DNA from: Cellvibrionaceae bacterium | GTDB lineage: Bacteria; Pseudomonadota; Gammaproteobacteria; Pseudomonadales; Cellvibrionaceae | Direction: 5' to 3' | Assembly: GCA_025800435.1 (NCBI GenBank) | Contig: JAOXRV010000099.1 | Location: forward strand, 1-6,752 | Length of the DNA: 6,752 nucleotides | Part shown: positions 1-5,810 of the stretch, in pieces | How positions within the stretch are numbered: the stretch's first letter is position 1 | Layout of the letters: each line of letters starts with the position of its first letter | Program-made: the position numbers and the translations under genes | Notes under the pieces: generated by a model | Databases searched by the model: none | The model's input: the letters and a program-made list of their open reading frames with translations, nothing else | What the model was told of the DNA's origin: nothing

Positions 1-388
1 GCCGCCGCTGGTGGTGAGTCAAGCCGGTGCCATGCTTGGCCAGCTAACCCTACCGCTGGCACTGTTGTGCGTAGGCGGCAGCCTCAGCTTTAGGGCGGGG
101 CTTGGCGCCGATCAGCGGGCCTGTTTAATGTGGGCCAACGGCTTTAAGTTGGTGTTGGTGCCGGGGCTGGCCGTAGCCCTGTTGGCTCTACTGGGTTTTC
201 GCGGTATGGATTTAGGTATTCCGTTTTTATTAATGGCCGCACCGGTGGCCACCGCCAGCTATGTGATGGTGGTGGGGCTCGGTGGCAATGATAAACTGGC
301 GGCCAATCTGGTGGTTAGCTCCACATTATTATCCTTGTTGACGGTAAGCTTGGGCTTGGCCCTATTGCGCGGCGTCGGTTTAGCATAA
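1..388 (+). CDS. AEC-family transporter, C-terminal part (cut by left edge)
   Basis: Only the last 128 or so codons are present; the reading frame is open to the left edge (first full codon at base 2), so the true start lies outside. The protein is almost entirely hydrophobic: about four membrane helices can be seen, around LTLPLALLCVGGSL, the FKLVLVPGLAVALLALLGF stretch, the PFLLMAAPVATASYVMVV stretch, and the final STLLSLLTVSLGLALL. The pattern LPLALLCVGGSL, then a K/P-containing helix, then AAPVATASYVMVVGLGGNDKLAANLVVSSTLLS, is typical of the auxin efflux carrier (AEC, permease) family, inner-membrane carriers for organic acids or related solutes. The substrate cannot be told from this fragment. 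The downstream DUF2489 gene starts ten bases after the stop, so the two are probably co-transcribed. Confidence 0.82.
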   Translation, partial: PPLVVSQAGAMLGQLTLPLALLCVGGSLSFRAGLGADQRACLMWANGFKLVLVPGLAVALLALLGFRGMDLGIPFLLMAAPVATASYVMVVGLGGNDKLAANLVVSSTLLSLLTVSLGLALLRGVGLA

Positions 389-392
389 GAGG
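387..392 (+). promoter_or_regulatory. Ribosome binding site of the DUF2489 gene
   Basis: AAGAGG lies six bases before the ATG at 399 and overlaps the TAA of the transporter gene, supporting translational coupling. It also supports the choice of the ATG at 399 over the out-of-frame ATG at 395. Confidence 0.6.
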
Positions 393-398
393 CAATGT

Positions 399-863
399 AT
401 GGATCCGCTTAAATGGGCACTATTGGCGTTGGGTTTATTGATTATCGCTGGTCTCGGTGCCTATGCACTGCATTTGCAGCGCAAGGTTAAGGCGATGGAA
501 AAACGCCGCCAACAACAGTTGGAGCAGTTGGCGGCCGAGGCCGATGCCAAGCGTGTGCGCATTAATAAGAGTATTCAAATTATTGCCGCCGCCGTGCCCG
601 AAGAACAAATGACCCTAACCGAGGCGGCCATGCGCTTAAGCGTATTATTAGAGAGCCTGGGTGTTAGCGAGGCCGAGCGGGAAGAATTTTCGGCCCTGTT
701 TAAGCTGGCCGAGGCCACCGCCCATATTCCCATTTTAGAAGAGTGGAAAAACCTGCCCCTTAAAAAACGCCTGGCCTATGACCGCCAGCGCGAACAGCTA
801 GAGCAGGACTACCGGGATTTTATTCACCAGTGTGCCGAGAACTTGCGCGGGCGCGAGTTTTAA
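399..863 (+). CDS. DUF2489 domain-containing membrane-anchored protein
   Basis: A 154-residue protein with one N-terminal membrane helix (about residues 6-25), then a basic, Gln/Glu-rich segment likely to form a coiled coil (about 28-52, with KVKAMEKRRQQQLEQL), then a soluble helical domain. The overall form (short anchor, charged helix, the NKSIQIIAAA segment near 56-65, and a C-terminal half rich in E, R and L ending in a DFIHQCAEN stretch) matches DUF2489, an uncharacterised family of gammaproteobacteria. The helix followed by KRR suggests the soluble part faces the cytoplasm (inference). It follows the transporter gene by ten bases with a good ribosome binding site and converges on trmA. 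The function is unknown, and nothing in the sequence points to catalytic residues. Confidence 0.78.
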   Translation: MDPLKWALLALGLLIIAGLGAYALHLQRKVKAMEKRRQQQLEQLAAEADAKRVRINKSIQIIAAAVPEEQMTLTEAAMRLSVLLESLGVSEAEREEFSALFKLAEATAHIPILEEWKNLPLKKRLAYDRQREQLEQDYRDFIHQCAENLRGREF

Positions 864-895
864 AATTCGCACTGACACTGCCACAAGGCTCTACA

Positions 896-927
896 GCCCA
901 CAAGGCGTTAAGCTTGTGAGGGTGGGC
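896..927 (+). terminator. Hairpin between convergent genes, possible terminator
   Basis: CACAAG (899-904) pairs perfectly with CTTGTG (913-918) across an eight-base loop. An alternative outer pairing is GCCCAC (896-901) with GTGGGC (922-927). On the + strand it is followed by GTTTATTGTT, a modest T-rich stretch, so it may end the transporter-DUF2489 transcript. On the other strand the same stem can form, but no T-tract follows. A second copy of CCACAAGGC at 881-889 could compete for the CTTGTG arm. Confidence 0.4.
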
Positions 928-952
928 AGGGTTTATTGTTGGGTTGGGGGGG
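920..952 (+). other. G-tract cluster with canonical quadruplex pattern
   Basis: G-tracts of three or more lie at 920-922, 924-926, 929-931, 941-943 and 946-952, separated by 1, 2, 9 and 2 bases. Four of them suffice for a three-quartet G-quadruplex, so the fold is possible in + strand DNA and in the 3' tail of the DUF2489 mRNA. The last G-tract abuts the trmA stop codon. Folding is inference from the pattern. Confidence 0.5.
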
Positions 953-2044
953 TTAGAAGCGTCTTTGCAACCACACTCCGCATTCAATATGGTCGGTATA
1001 GGGGAACTGGTCGAACAGGGCAAAGCGTTTGATTTGGTGGCTTTTGCAAATATTGGCCAGGTTTTCTTTTAGGGTGTTGGGGTTGCAAGAGATATACAAA
1101 ATATTATTAAAGCGCTGCACCATTTTTTCGGTGTCGGCGTCTAGCCCCGCCCGGGGTGGGTCGACCAGTACTGTTTGTAAATCGTAATCCTCAAGCTCGA
1201 TCCCTTCTAGCCGGCGAAAGCTGCGCACGCCGTCCATGGCTTGGGTAAACTCTTCGGCTGACATGCGCGCAATCTGAATATTCTCTACCCCGTTGCGGCG
1301 GCAGTTCTCCTGGGCCGAGGCGACCGAAGTTTTGGAAATTTCGGTGGCCAATACCTTGTCGAAGCCCTGGGCCAGGGGGATGGTAAAATTACCATTGCCG
1401 CAATAAAGCTCAATTAAATCGCCGCTTACACCTTTACAACAATCTCGGGCCCAGCTGATCATTTTTTCGCAGACATGGGCATTGGGCTGGGTAAAGCTGG
1501 CCTCTACTTGTTGGTAGTGAAATGTCTGGCCGTCGATGCTTAGGGTTTCGTCGATAGCATCTCGCTCCAATACCAGCTTCTGCTTGCGGCTGCGACCGAT
1601 AATGGGTGTGCGCAGTTTGGCTTGCAGCGCCCGCGCAGCCGTCTCCCAGGCATCGTCCAGGGGCTTGTGGTAGATCAGGGTAATCAAACCATCGCCGGCC
1701 TTGCCACATAGAAATTCCGCCTGGAACAGCTTGCGGCGCAATATTTCGCTGGCGTTTAGCTCGGGCAGCAAGGCCTGCATGAGTTGGTTGAGCTTTTCTG
1801 AGGCCACCGGAAAACTGTCGATGATATAGGGCTTTTTGTATTCACCCTTGGCGTACATGGCGTAGTGTGCCCGCTCACCTTGGTGCCAAATCTTAAACTC
1901 TGCGCGCTGGCGATAGTGGCTGGTGGGCGAATCGAATACTTCGAGCCGGGGCGGCTCAAACTGGCCAAACTCAGCCCTAATTCTGCTGATTTTGGCCTCT
2001 AGCTGCTGCTGGTATTGCTCGGGATGAACTAAATGTACTGGCAT
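953..2044 (-). CDS. trmA: tRNA (uracil-5-)-methyltransferase TrmA
   Basis: A 363-residue enzyme that methylates U54 of tRNAs to ribothymidine in the T-loop with S-adenosylmethionine; in E. coli the same protein also acts on tmRNA. It is close in length to E. coli TrmA (366) and alignable along its whole length. The N-terminal half holds SHYRQRAEF (42-50) and the tRNA-binding QVEASFTQPNA segment (179-189). The SAM-binding motif is ELYCGNGNF (212-220), followed by ATEISKTSVASAQ (233-245). VDPPRAGLD is at 294-302. The catalytic cysteine is Cys320 in YISCNP and the general base is Glu354 in DHIECGVWL, matching E. coli Cys324 and Glu358. The start is supported by its match to the E. coli N-terminus, although no strong ribosome binding site is seen. 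It lies about 100 bases downstream of moeA on the same strand but has its own promoter-like box. Confidence 0.97.
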   Translation of the reverse strand: MPVHLVHPEQYQQQLEAKISRIRAEFGQFEPPRLEVFDSPTSHYRQRAEFKIWHQGERAHYAMYAKGEYKKPYIIDSFPVASEKLNQLMQALLPELNASEILRRKLFQAEFLCGKAGDGLITLIYHKPLDDAWETAARALQAKLRTPIIGRSRKQKLVLERDAIDETLSIDGQTFHYQQVEASFTQPNAHVCEKMISWARDCCKGVSGDLIELYCGNGNFTIPLAQGFDKVLATEISKTSVASAQENCRRNGVENIQIARMSAEEFTQAMDGVRSFRRLEGIELEDYDLQTVLVDPPRAGLDADTEKMVQRFNNILYISCNPNTLKENLANICKSHQIKRFALFDQFPYTDHIECGVWLQRRF

Positions 2045-2079
2045 AATCGCGGGCTCTGCTTAACAGGGCGGCGATTATA
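2043..2079 (-). promoter_or_regulatory. trmA promoter (-10 TATAAT) within a dyad reaching the start codon
   Basis: On the - strand a perfect TATAAT (2074-2079) sits about 30 bases before the trmA ATG, followed by the GC-rich discriminator CGCCGCCC. A GC-rich discriminator is what stringently controlled promoters show, and E. coli trmA is known to be growth-rate and stringently regulated. No good -35 is seen, so the promoter may be weak or activator-dependent. The box lies inside an inverted repeat: ATAATCGC (2043-2050) and GCGATTAT (2071-2078), with inner arms GCTCTG (2053-2058) and CAGGGC (2064-2069, one G-T pair) around the loop CTTAA. The other outer arm contains part of the trmA start codon. 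Confidence 0.5.
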
Positions 2080-2143
2080 CCTTGTCGGGACTGGTGGGGG
2101 GAGGGGGCATGAGCGTCACCGAGTTATTCAGAGGTGCCCTAGA

Positions 2144-3388
2144 TTAAATCAACCAGCGATCAAACGGTATGACTTCGATCATTTCGCCGGCCTCAACATC
2201 AGCGCGCTCGCGCCCGAGCTTAATATAGCAGTTGGCTCTTGATAGCGAGCTGAGCATGCCCGAGCTCTGGCTACTGGCCATTTGTATTTGCCACTGCCCG
2301 CATTCACCCCGGGATAAGGTAGCGCGTTGGAAATCTGTACGCCCCGGACGTTTGCGAATGTTAATGGGGGCGGGCATCACAAATGAGGGGCTTGTGGGTG
2401 CGCGCTCGCCGGCCAGCTTTTGCAGGCAGGGCAGGGCCAGCTGGTGAAAAGTAACGGCCGCAGAGCGGGGGTTGCCCGGTAAACCAAAAAAAGGTGTGCC
2501 ATTGATACTGCCAAAGGCAAAGGGCTTTCCCGGTTTAATGGCCAGCTTCCAAAAATCGATCTGGCCAATTTTGTCCAGTACGGTTTTGGTGTAATCCGCT
2601 TCACCAACGGAGACGCCACCGGAGGAGATAACCGCATCGCACTCGGAGGCGGCCTGTAAAAAGGCCGCCTCCAGCGCATCGGTGCGGTCGGGAATAATGC
2701 CCAGATCTAAAATCTCTGCGCCCAGGCGTGCCAGTATCGCCTTGACCACAAAGCGGTTGCTTTCATAAATACAGCCGGGCTCAAGCGGCTGGCCCGGTAT
2801 ACGCAGCTCGTCGCCACTGGAGAATAAACCAACCTTGATGGGGCGGTAGACTTCAACCTGGGCTAAACCGAGCGAGGCCAATAGGCCGAGGTCGGCGGGG
2901 TTGAGGCGGCGCCCCTGGGCCAATACCTCGGTGCCACGGGCAATATCGTTGGCGCGGCGGCGAATATTGTCGCCTTGCTTACAAGCCTGGCCCAGAGTCA
3001 ACTGTTCGCTGTCTTCATTGAACTCAGTATTCTCTTGCATGATTACCGCCTGGGCCCCGGTCGGCAGGGCGGCGCCGGTCATGATGCGAACACATTGGCC
3101 AGGCACTAGCGGGCCATCGTAGGGATCACCTGCAAAGGATTTACCTACCTGAGTAAACTGGCTGTCGGCAGCGGCGCTTGCGCCTTCAAAGCAAAGGGCG
3201 TAGCCATCCATGGCGGAGTTATCAAAGCCTGGGACATCGATAGGGGAGCTGACAGTCTTGGCAAGGGTCCGATCTAGGGCCTGTTCTATGGCAAGGGTTT
3301 GGGTATGGCTTATCGCTTCAATGGCGCCTAGGAGCCTTTCCTGGGCCTGTTCCAGGGGCATTAGGCCCCCGGTATTACAGCAATTCAT
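2144..3388 (-). CDS. moeA: Molybdopterin molybdenumtransferase MoeA
   Basis: A 414-residue cytoplasmic enzyme that inserts molybdate into adenylated molybdopterin (MPT-AMP, made by MogA) to give the molybdenum cofactor; E. coli MoeA has 411 residues. DVPGFDNSAMDGYA (51-64) carries Asp61 (E. coli Asp59). ANDIA holds Asp148, GIIPDRTDAL holds Asp234, GGVSVGEADYTK (257-268) holds Asp265, and FWKLAIKPGKP (279-289) holds Lys281 and Lys285. The counterparts in E. coli are Asp142, Asp228, Asp259, Lys275 and Lys279, at a constant offset of six. The loop FGLPGNPRSA (301-310) keeps both conserved prolines but has Arg308 where Val is usual. The start at 3388 fits the E. coli N-terminus (a short lead, then GLM-S/P-L), but its ribosome binding site is weak; Met10 at 3361 is the alternative. 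No other cofactor genes are in the window. A 34-codon reading frame ends ten bases upstream. Confidence 0.96.
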   Translation of the reverse strand: MNCCNTGGLMPLEQAQERLLGAIEAISHTQTLAIEQALDRTLAKTVSSPIDVPGFDNSAMDGYALCFEGASAAADSQFTQVGKSFAGDPYDGPLVPGQCVRIMTGAALPTGAQAVIMQENTEFNEDSEQLTLGQACKQGDNIRRRANDIARGTEVLAQGRRLNPADLGLLASLGLAQVEVYRPIKVGLFSSGDELRIPGQPLEPGCIYESNRFVVKAILARLGAEILDLGIIPDRTDALEAAFLQAASECDAVISSGGVSVGEADYTKTVLDKIGQIDFWKLAIKPGKPFAFGSINGTPFFGLPGNPRSAAVTFHQLALPCLQKLAGERAPTSPSFVMPAPINIRKRPGRTDFQRATLSRGECGQWQIQMASSQSSGMLSSLSRANCYIKLGRERADVEAGEMIEVIPFDRWLI

Positions 3389-3760
3389 AGGGTTTAACTC
3401 AGTCGGGGGCTAATGGCTCTGGTTGACGACCCAAAACGACGGCTTCAAGCAGGGAGCGCAGGCCCGGTTTTTTTAGAATCTGTTTAAGGTGAACTGAGCC
3501 CATTGTCGCCCAGTGTCCGTCGGGTTTCCAGCTCTTCGATACTCTGCGTAATGAGTTTGATAACGATCAGATCTGGCTTATTGCCGGCGTCTTAGCTCAC
3601 CGATGAGAGGGCCATTTGGCGTTGCTTTTTTGGGCGTGTCACCACGCTTTTATCGTAAAAACACCGATTGCAGTGGCCTCAAACTCCAGTTTTCTGCCTG
3701 ATAGTATTCCCATTGCATTGGCTTAGTATCTAAATCTGTTTTGGGATTTAGGTAGCCGTA
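3389..3760. other. Divergent intergenic region, 372 bases
   Basis: This gap separates moeA (-) from the + strand membrane protein gene and should hold both promoters, but I cannot pick a convincing -35/-10 pair for either. On the - strand a frame is open from 3569 or so to a TGA at 3399-3401; its only ATG (3501-3503) gives 34 residues starting MGSVHLKQILKKPGLRSLL, rich in Leu, Lys and Arg. A second - strand frame between about 3482 and 3580 reads KPDLIVIKLITQSIEELETR, and a 24-codon frame starting MGILSGRKLEFEATAIG lies near 3640-3715. None has a strong ribosome binding site or a family I recognise. They could be remnants of a decayed gene or chance frames. I see no RNA gene or riboswitch that I can support. 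Confidence 0.4.
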
Positions 3761-4273
3761 ATGGATCAGCGCAAGCTGTTGATAATATTGATGTTTTTAT
3801 TATTGATCTGCGGGGGCCTAGCGCTTGGCCGGGCCTTGCTGCAGGCAATGGCCCCAGACAAAGTGAGCACAGAACGCCACCGTGTCGAGGTAAAACTAGC
3901 CGATATTCCAGCTCGGGGCTTTTACTCTATCAATTACCGCAATTTTAAAGCGTTTATCGGCAAGCAGCCCAAACTGCAGGTGTTTTTAATGCCGTTTACC
4001 AATCATGCCGATGAGGATATTGATACCTACTATCTACCCGACCCCGGCTGGGATCGCCCGTTTATTCCCTGTCGCCAGTTTCAGGTCAGCAGCCAAGGTT
4101 TTGCCTGCACTGACCCCCAGCTGCATCAAAGCTGGCATCGCCAGGCCCGCTGGGATGCCAACGGCAATAACCTGGGCTCGCGCATGCCCGACCTGCAACA
4201 GGCACGGTTTAAGGTTGAAGCTGGGGTGCTAATCTTAAGCCCGCAGTTGGGCTCGGCTAAACCGAGAGGTTAG
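3761..4273 (+). CDS. Membrane-anchored protein with a Rieske-like, ligand-poor domain
   Basis: A 170-residue protein. Residues 5-29 form one hydrophobic N-terminal helix preceded by RK, fitting a signal anchor with the rest in the periplasm. I do not recognise a named family, but the order of motifs resembles a Rieske domain: VEVKLADIPARGF (42-54) like the usual V-x-L-x-DIP-x-G entry strand, KAFIGKQPKLQVFLM (63-77), then RPFIPCRQF (99-107) where the first cluster loop CTHLG would stand, GFACTDPQLHQSW (113-125) where the second loop CPCHGS would stand, ARWDANGNNLGSRMPDLQQA (129-148) like SRFD-x-x-G-x-x-x-x-x-P-x-L, and FKVEAGVLILS (150-160) as the final strand. Only two cysteines (104, 116) and no C-x-H or C-x-x-H pair exist, so a normal 2Fe-2S cluster is unlikely. 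The start follows AGGTAG at a usual distance. The Rieske link is inference by eye. Confidence 0.75.
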   Translation: MDQRKLLIILMFLLLICGGLALGRALLQAMAPDKVSTERHRVEVKLADIPARGFYSINYRNFKAFIGKQPKLQVFLMPFTNHADEDIDTYYLPDPGWDRPFIPCRQFQVSSQGFACTDPQLHQSWHRQARWDANGNNLGSRMPDLQQARFKVEAGVLILSPQLGSAKPRG

Positions 4274-4443
4274 GGTGCCTCTGATCAAGCCCTTCTATGT
4301 TCAGCGGGGTCTTTAGGCGAGCCTTCTTACTTTCGATTTGCGATTGGCATGCCTTTGGTGCCAGCTCTTAGTTTGTAGTGGTTTAGCTTGCCTGAACATA
4401 TGATATGCCATGATATATTACAGCCTGATAACTGAGGCTTACT
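4274..4443. promoter_or_regulatory. vapBC upstream region with candidate operator repeats
   Basis: This 170-base gap in front of vapB turns AT-rich in its last 50 bases. There ATGATAT occurs twice (4400-4406 and 4410-4416), exactly ten bases apart and so on one face of the helix, and a partial copy CTGATA follows at 4425-4430. GCCTGA also occurs twice (4390-4395 and 4423-4428). TATATT (4414-4419) or TATGAT (4399-4404) could serve as the -10; no -35 at ideal spacing is clear. VapB antitoxins of the AbrB-like class usually repress their own operon by binding repeats that overlap the promoter, so this is the likely autoregulation site (inference). TGAGG at 4433-4437 is the vapB ribosome binding site. 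Further upstream only a short stem, TGGCA (4345-4349) with TGCCA (4359-4363), is seen. Confidence 0.5.
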
Positions 4444-4686
4444 ATGAAGCATACGGCTAAATTGTTTATGACTGGTCGCAGCCAGGCCGTTAGGTTGCTG
4501 GCTAGCTATCGTTTTGATTGTGATGAAGTCTATATTCGGCGGGACCCGGAAACTGGGGATGTGATTATTTCGCAAAAGCCCGGTAACTGGCAGAGTTTCT
4601 TTGATCTTGTCGACGGCGCTGATGTCGCTGAAGATTTTATGGCCAATCGAGATAATGAGATGCCCCAAGAGCGAGACTTATTCTAA
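4444..4686 (+). CDS. vapB: VapB-type antitoxin (AbrB/SpoVT-like)
   Basis: An 80-residue antitoxin. Residues 4-45 form an AbrB/SpoVT (swapped-hairpin) DNA-binding domain: AKLFMTGRSQAVRL (5-18), YRFDCDEVYIRRDPETGDVIIS (22-43). Residues 46-80 (NWQSFFDLVDGAD through QERDLF) form the acidic tail that in VapB proteins wraps the toxin and blocks its active site; the ERDLF-type end is usual for this subgroup. The family commonly has AVRLPKEFRF; here LLASYRF replaces the LPKEFRF part, so the usual Pro-Lys is absent. A good ribosome binding site, TGAGG, precedes the ATG. Its TAA overlaps the toxin ATG by one base (TAATG), the classical arrangement for coupled antitoxin-toxin synthesis. Confidence 0.9.
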   Translation: MKHTAKLFMTGRSQAVRLLASYRFDCDEVYIRRDPETGDVIISQKPGNWQSFFDLVDGADVAEDFMANRDNEMPQERDLF

Positions 4687-5132
4687 TGCCACTAGAGCAG
4701 CCCTATATGCTGGATACCAATATGGCCAGCTATGTCATTAGGGGAGAGTTTAAAGAAGTAAGGCAGCGTTTAAATACCGTGCCGATGGCGAGTGTGTGTA
4801 TTTCCGCGATCACCGAAGCTGAATTATTACACGGGCTCGCAAAAAAACCAGAGGCAAAGCGGTTCGCGCAAATCGTCCATGAGTTTCTATTGCGGGTGAA
4901 TATTCGCAGCTGGACATCGGCGGCGGCAAAATCCTATGCCGAGCTTCGAACCGCCTGTGAAAGTCAGGGTAAATCTTTAGGCAATATGGATATGCTAATC
5001 GCTGCCCACGCCAGGGCAGAGGGCGCTATTTTGGTCAGCAATGATAACGCCTTTTACAATATCAACCATCTTATCTCGCTGGAAGACTGGACTGGTTCCT
5101 TTAGCTCAATAGCCACCGTTAACCACATTTAG
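4686..5132 (+). CDS. vapC: VapC-type PIN-domain ribonuclease toxin
   Basis: A 148-residue PIN-domain endoribonuclease; related VapC proteins cut initiator tRNA-fMet or other tRNAs and so stop translation until neutralised by VapB. The target here is not shown by the sequence. The acidic Mg2+-binding residues are in place: Asp10 in MLDTN, Glu45 in ITEAELLHG (42-50), Asp102 in GNMDMLIAAHA (99-109) and Asp120 in VSNDNAF (117-123). The start at 4686 is favoured by the TAATG overlap and because relatives also carry a few residues before MLDTN. The usual end of the domain is near SLEDW (131-135); a further 13 residues follow, of which the last four codons and the stop are the reverse complement of the end of nrdJb. 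All active-site residues are intact, so the toxin is probably functional. Confidence 0.93.
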   Translation: MPLEQPYMLDTNMASYVIRGEFKEVRQRLNTVPMASVCISAITEAELLHGLAKKPEAKRFAQIVHEFLLRVNIRSWTSAAAKSYAELRTACESQGKSLGNMDMLIAAHARAEGAILVSNDNAFYNINHLISLEDWTGSFSSIATVNHI

Positions 5133-5805
5133 AATCCCCGCAGTTTAAACAGGTTTTACAGCCATCCATAATAATTACCGCTTTGGTGCTGCACTTAAAA
5201 CACATGCTGGCATCGGCGGGAAAATCCAGGGAGCCTTCGTCTTTTGTCTGGCTGTCGCCGCCCCGGCGTTTATATTCATCGTGCTTTTCCTGCAGTATGC
5301 GCTTTTGCTCAGCGCCCAGCTCTTCGGGTTCCAATATGCCAATTAAGCGCAAGTGGGTTTCGATAATCTCACCAATCTCGGCCACCAGCGAGGGCATAAA
5401 TACGCCGCCGGATTTAAAGTAGCCACCGGTTGGGTCAAATACGGCTTTTAGTTCTTCCACCAAAAAGGTGATGTCGCCACCTTTGCGAAACACCGCCGAG
5501 ATGACTCGGGTCAGGGCCACCATCCACTGGTAATGCTCCAGGTTTTTGGAGTTAATAAAAATTTCAAACGGTTGCATGCGCTCGTATTCGGTACCCGGGT
5601 TTAGCACGATATCGTTAATGGTGATATACAGGGCATGCTCGGACAGCGGCGGTTTAATTTTATAGGTGGCGCCGTGCAGCTGCTCTGGGCGGTTGACCTT
5701 CTCGTGCATGCTCTCTGGCTCTGGCGCCGCTGGGGCCTCTTGGGCCGCCTCTGGGTCGACGATACGAAAGCCGACAATCTTTTGCTCAATGGTTTTAGTG
5801 CTCAT
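5119..5805 (-). CDS. nrdJb: NrdJb, C-terminal subunit of split class II ribonucleotide reductase
   Basis: A 228-residue protein that matches the separate C-terminal part of the adenosylcobalamin-dependent ribonucleotide reductase found in P. aeruginosa, where nrdJa and nrdJb are consecutive genes. Residues 1-45 are a Pro/Ala/Glu-rich linker (AAQEAPAAPEPESM). Residues about 55-155 hold the TSCPD-like region: EIFINSKNLEHYQWMVALTR (81-100), then an SAVFRKGGD stretch and the Leu-rich EIGEIIETHL. A charged helix (160-190) leads to a zinc-ribbon-like tail with Cys202, 205, 216, 219, 222 and 227, ending DGCKTCLNCGDSKCG. In class II enzymes this tail carries the cysteine pair that reduces the active site. 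It starts eleven bases after nrdJa, with the stop of nrdJa inside its ribosome binding site. Its end overlaps vapC by 14 bases, tail to tail. Confidence 0.88.
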   Translation of the reverse strand: MSTKTIEQKIVGFRIVDPEAAQEAPAAPEPESMHEKVNRPEQLHGATYKIKPPLSEHALYITINDIVLNPGTEYERMQPFEIFINSKNLEHYQWMVALTRVISAVFRKGGDITFLVEELKAVFDPTGGYFKSGGVFMPSLVAEIGEIIETHLRLIGILEPEELGAEQKRILQEKHDEYKRRGGDSQTKDEGSLDFPADASMCFKCSTKAVIIMDGCKTCLNCGDSKCG

Positions 5806-5810
5806 ACTGT

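Noticed and set aside
820..1032. Short frames on both strands between the DUF2489 gene and trmA
   Set aside because: They overlap the real genes and the hairpin/G-tract gap; compositions rich in Arg, Gly, Ser and Cys fit chance frames.
2377..2679. 100-codon - strand frame inside moeA
   Set aside because: It is a shifted frame of moeA with a Pro/Arg/Ser-rich product and no start signal; moeA is intact.
3389..3760. Molybdenum-cofactor riboswitch in front of moeA
   Set aside because: I could not identify the conserved stems, and such elements are better known before moa operons than before moeA.
3770..3830. Possible lipoprotein signal (LLIC) in the membrane-anchored protein
   Set aside because: The residue before Cys is Ile where a small residue is needed, and the hydrophobic helix continues past it; a signal anchor fits better.
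4252..4281. Perfect stem CTCGG-CTAAA-CCGAG and the overlapping GAGG/CCTC stem at the end of the Rieske-like gene
   Set aside because: Stems are short, lie partly within the coding sequence and are not followed by a T-tract, so I do not call a terminator.
4327..4668. 113-codon frame on the - strand over the vapB promoter and vapB
   Set aside because: It is antisense to vapB, which has clear family motifs, and its product shows no recognisable domain.
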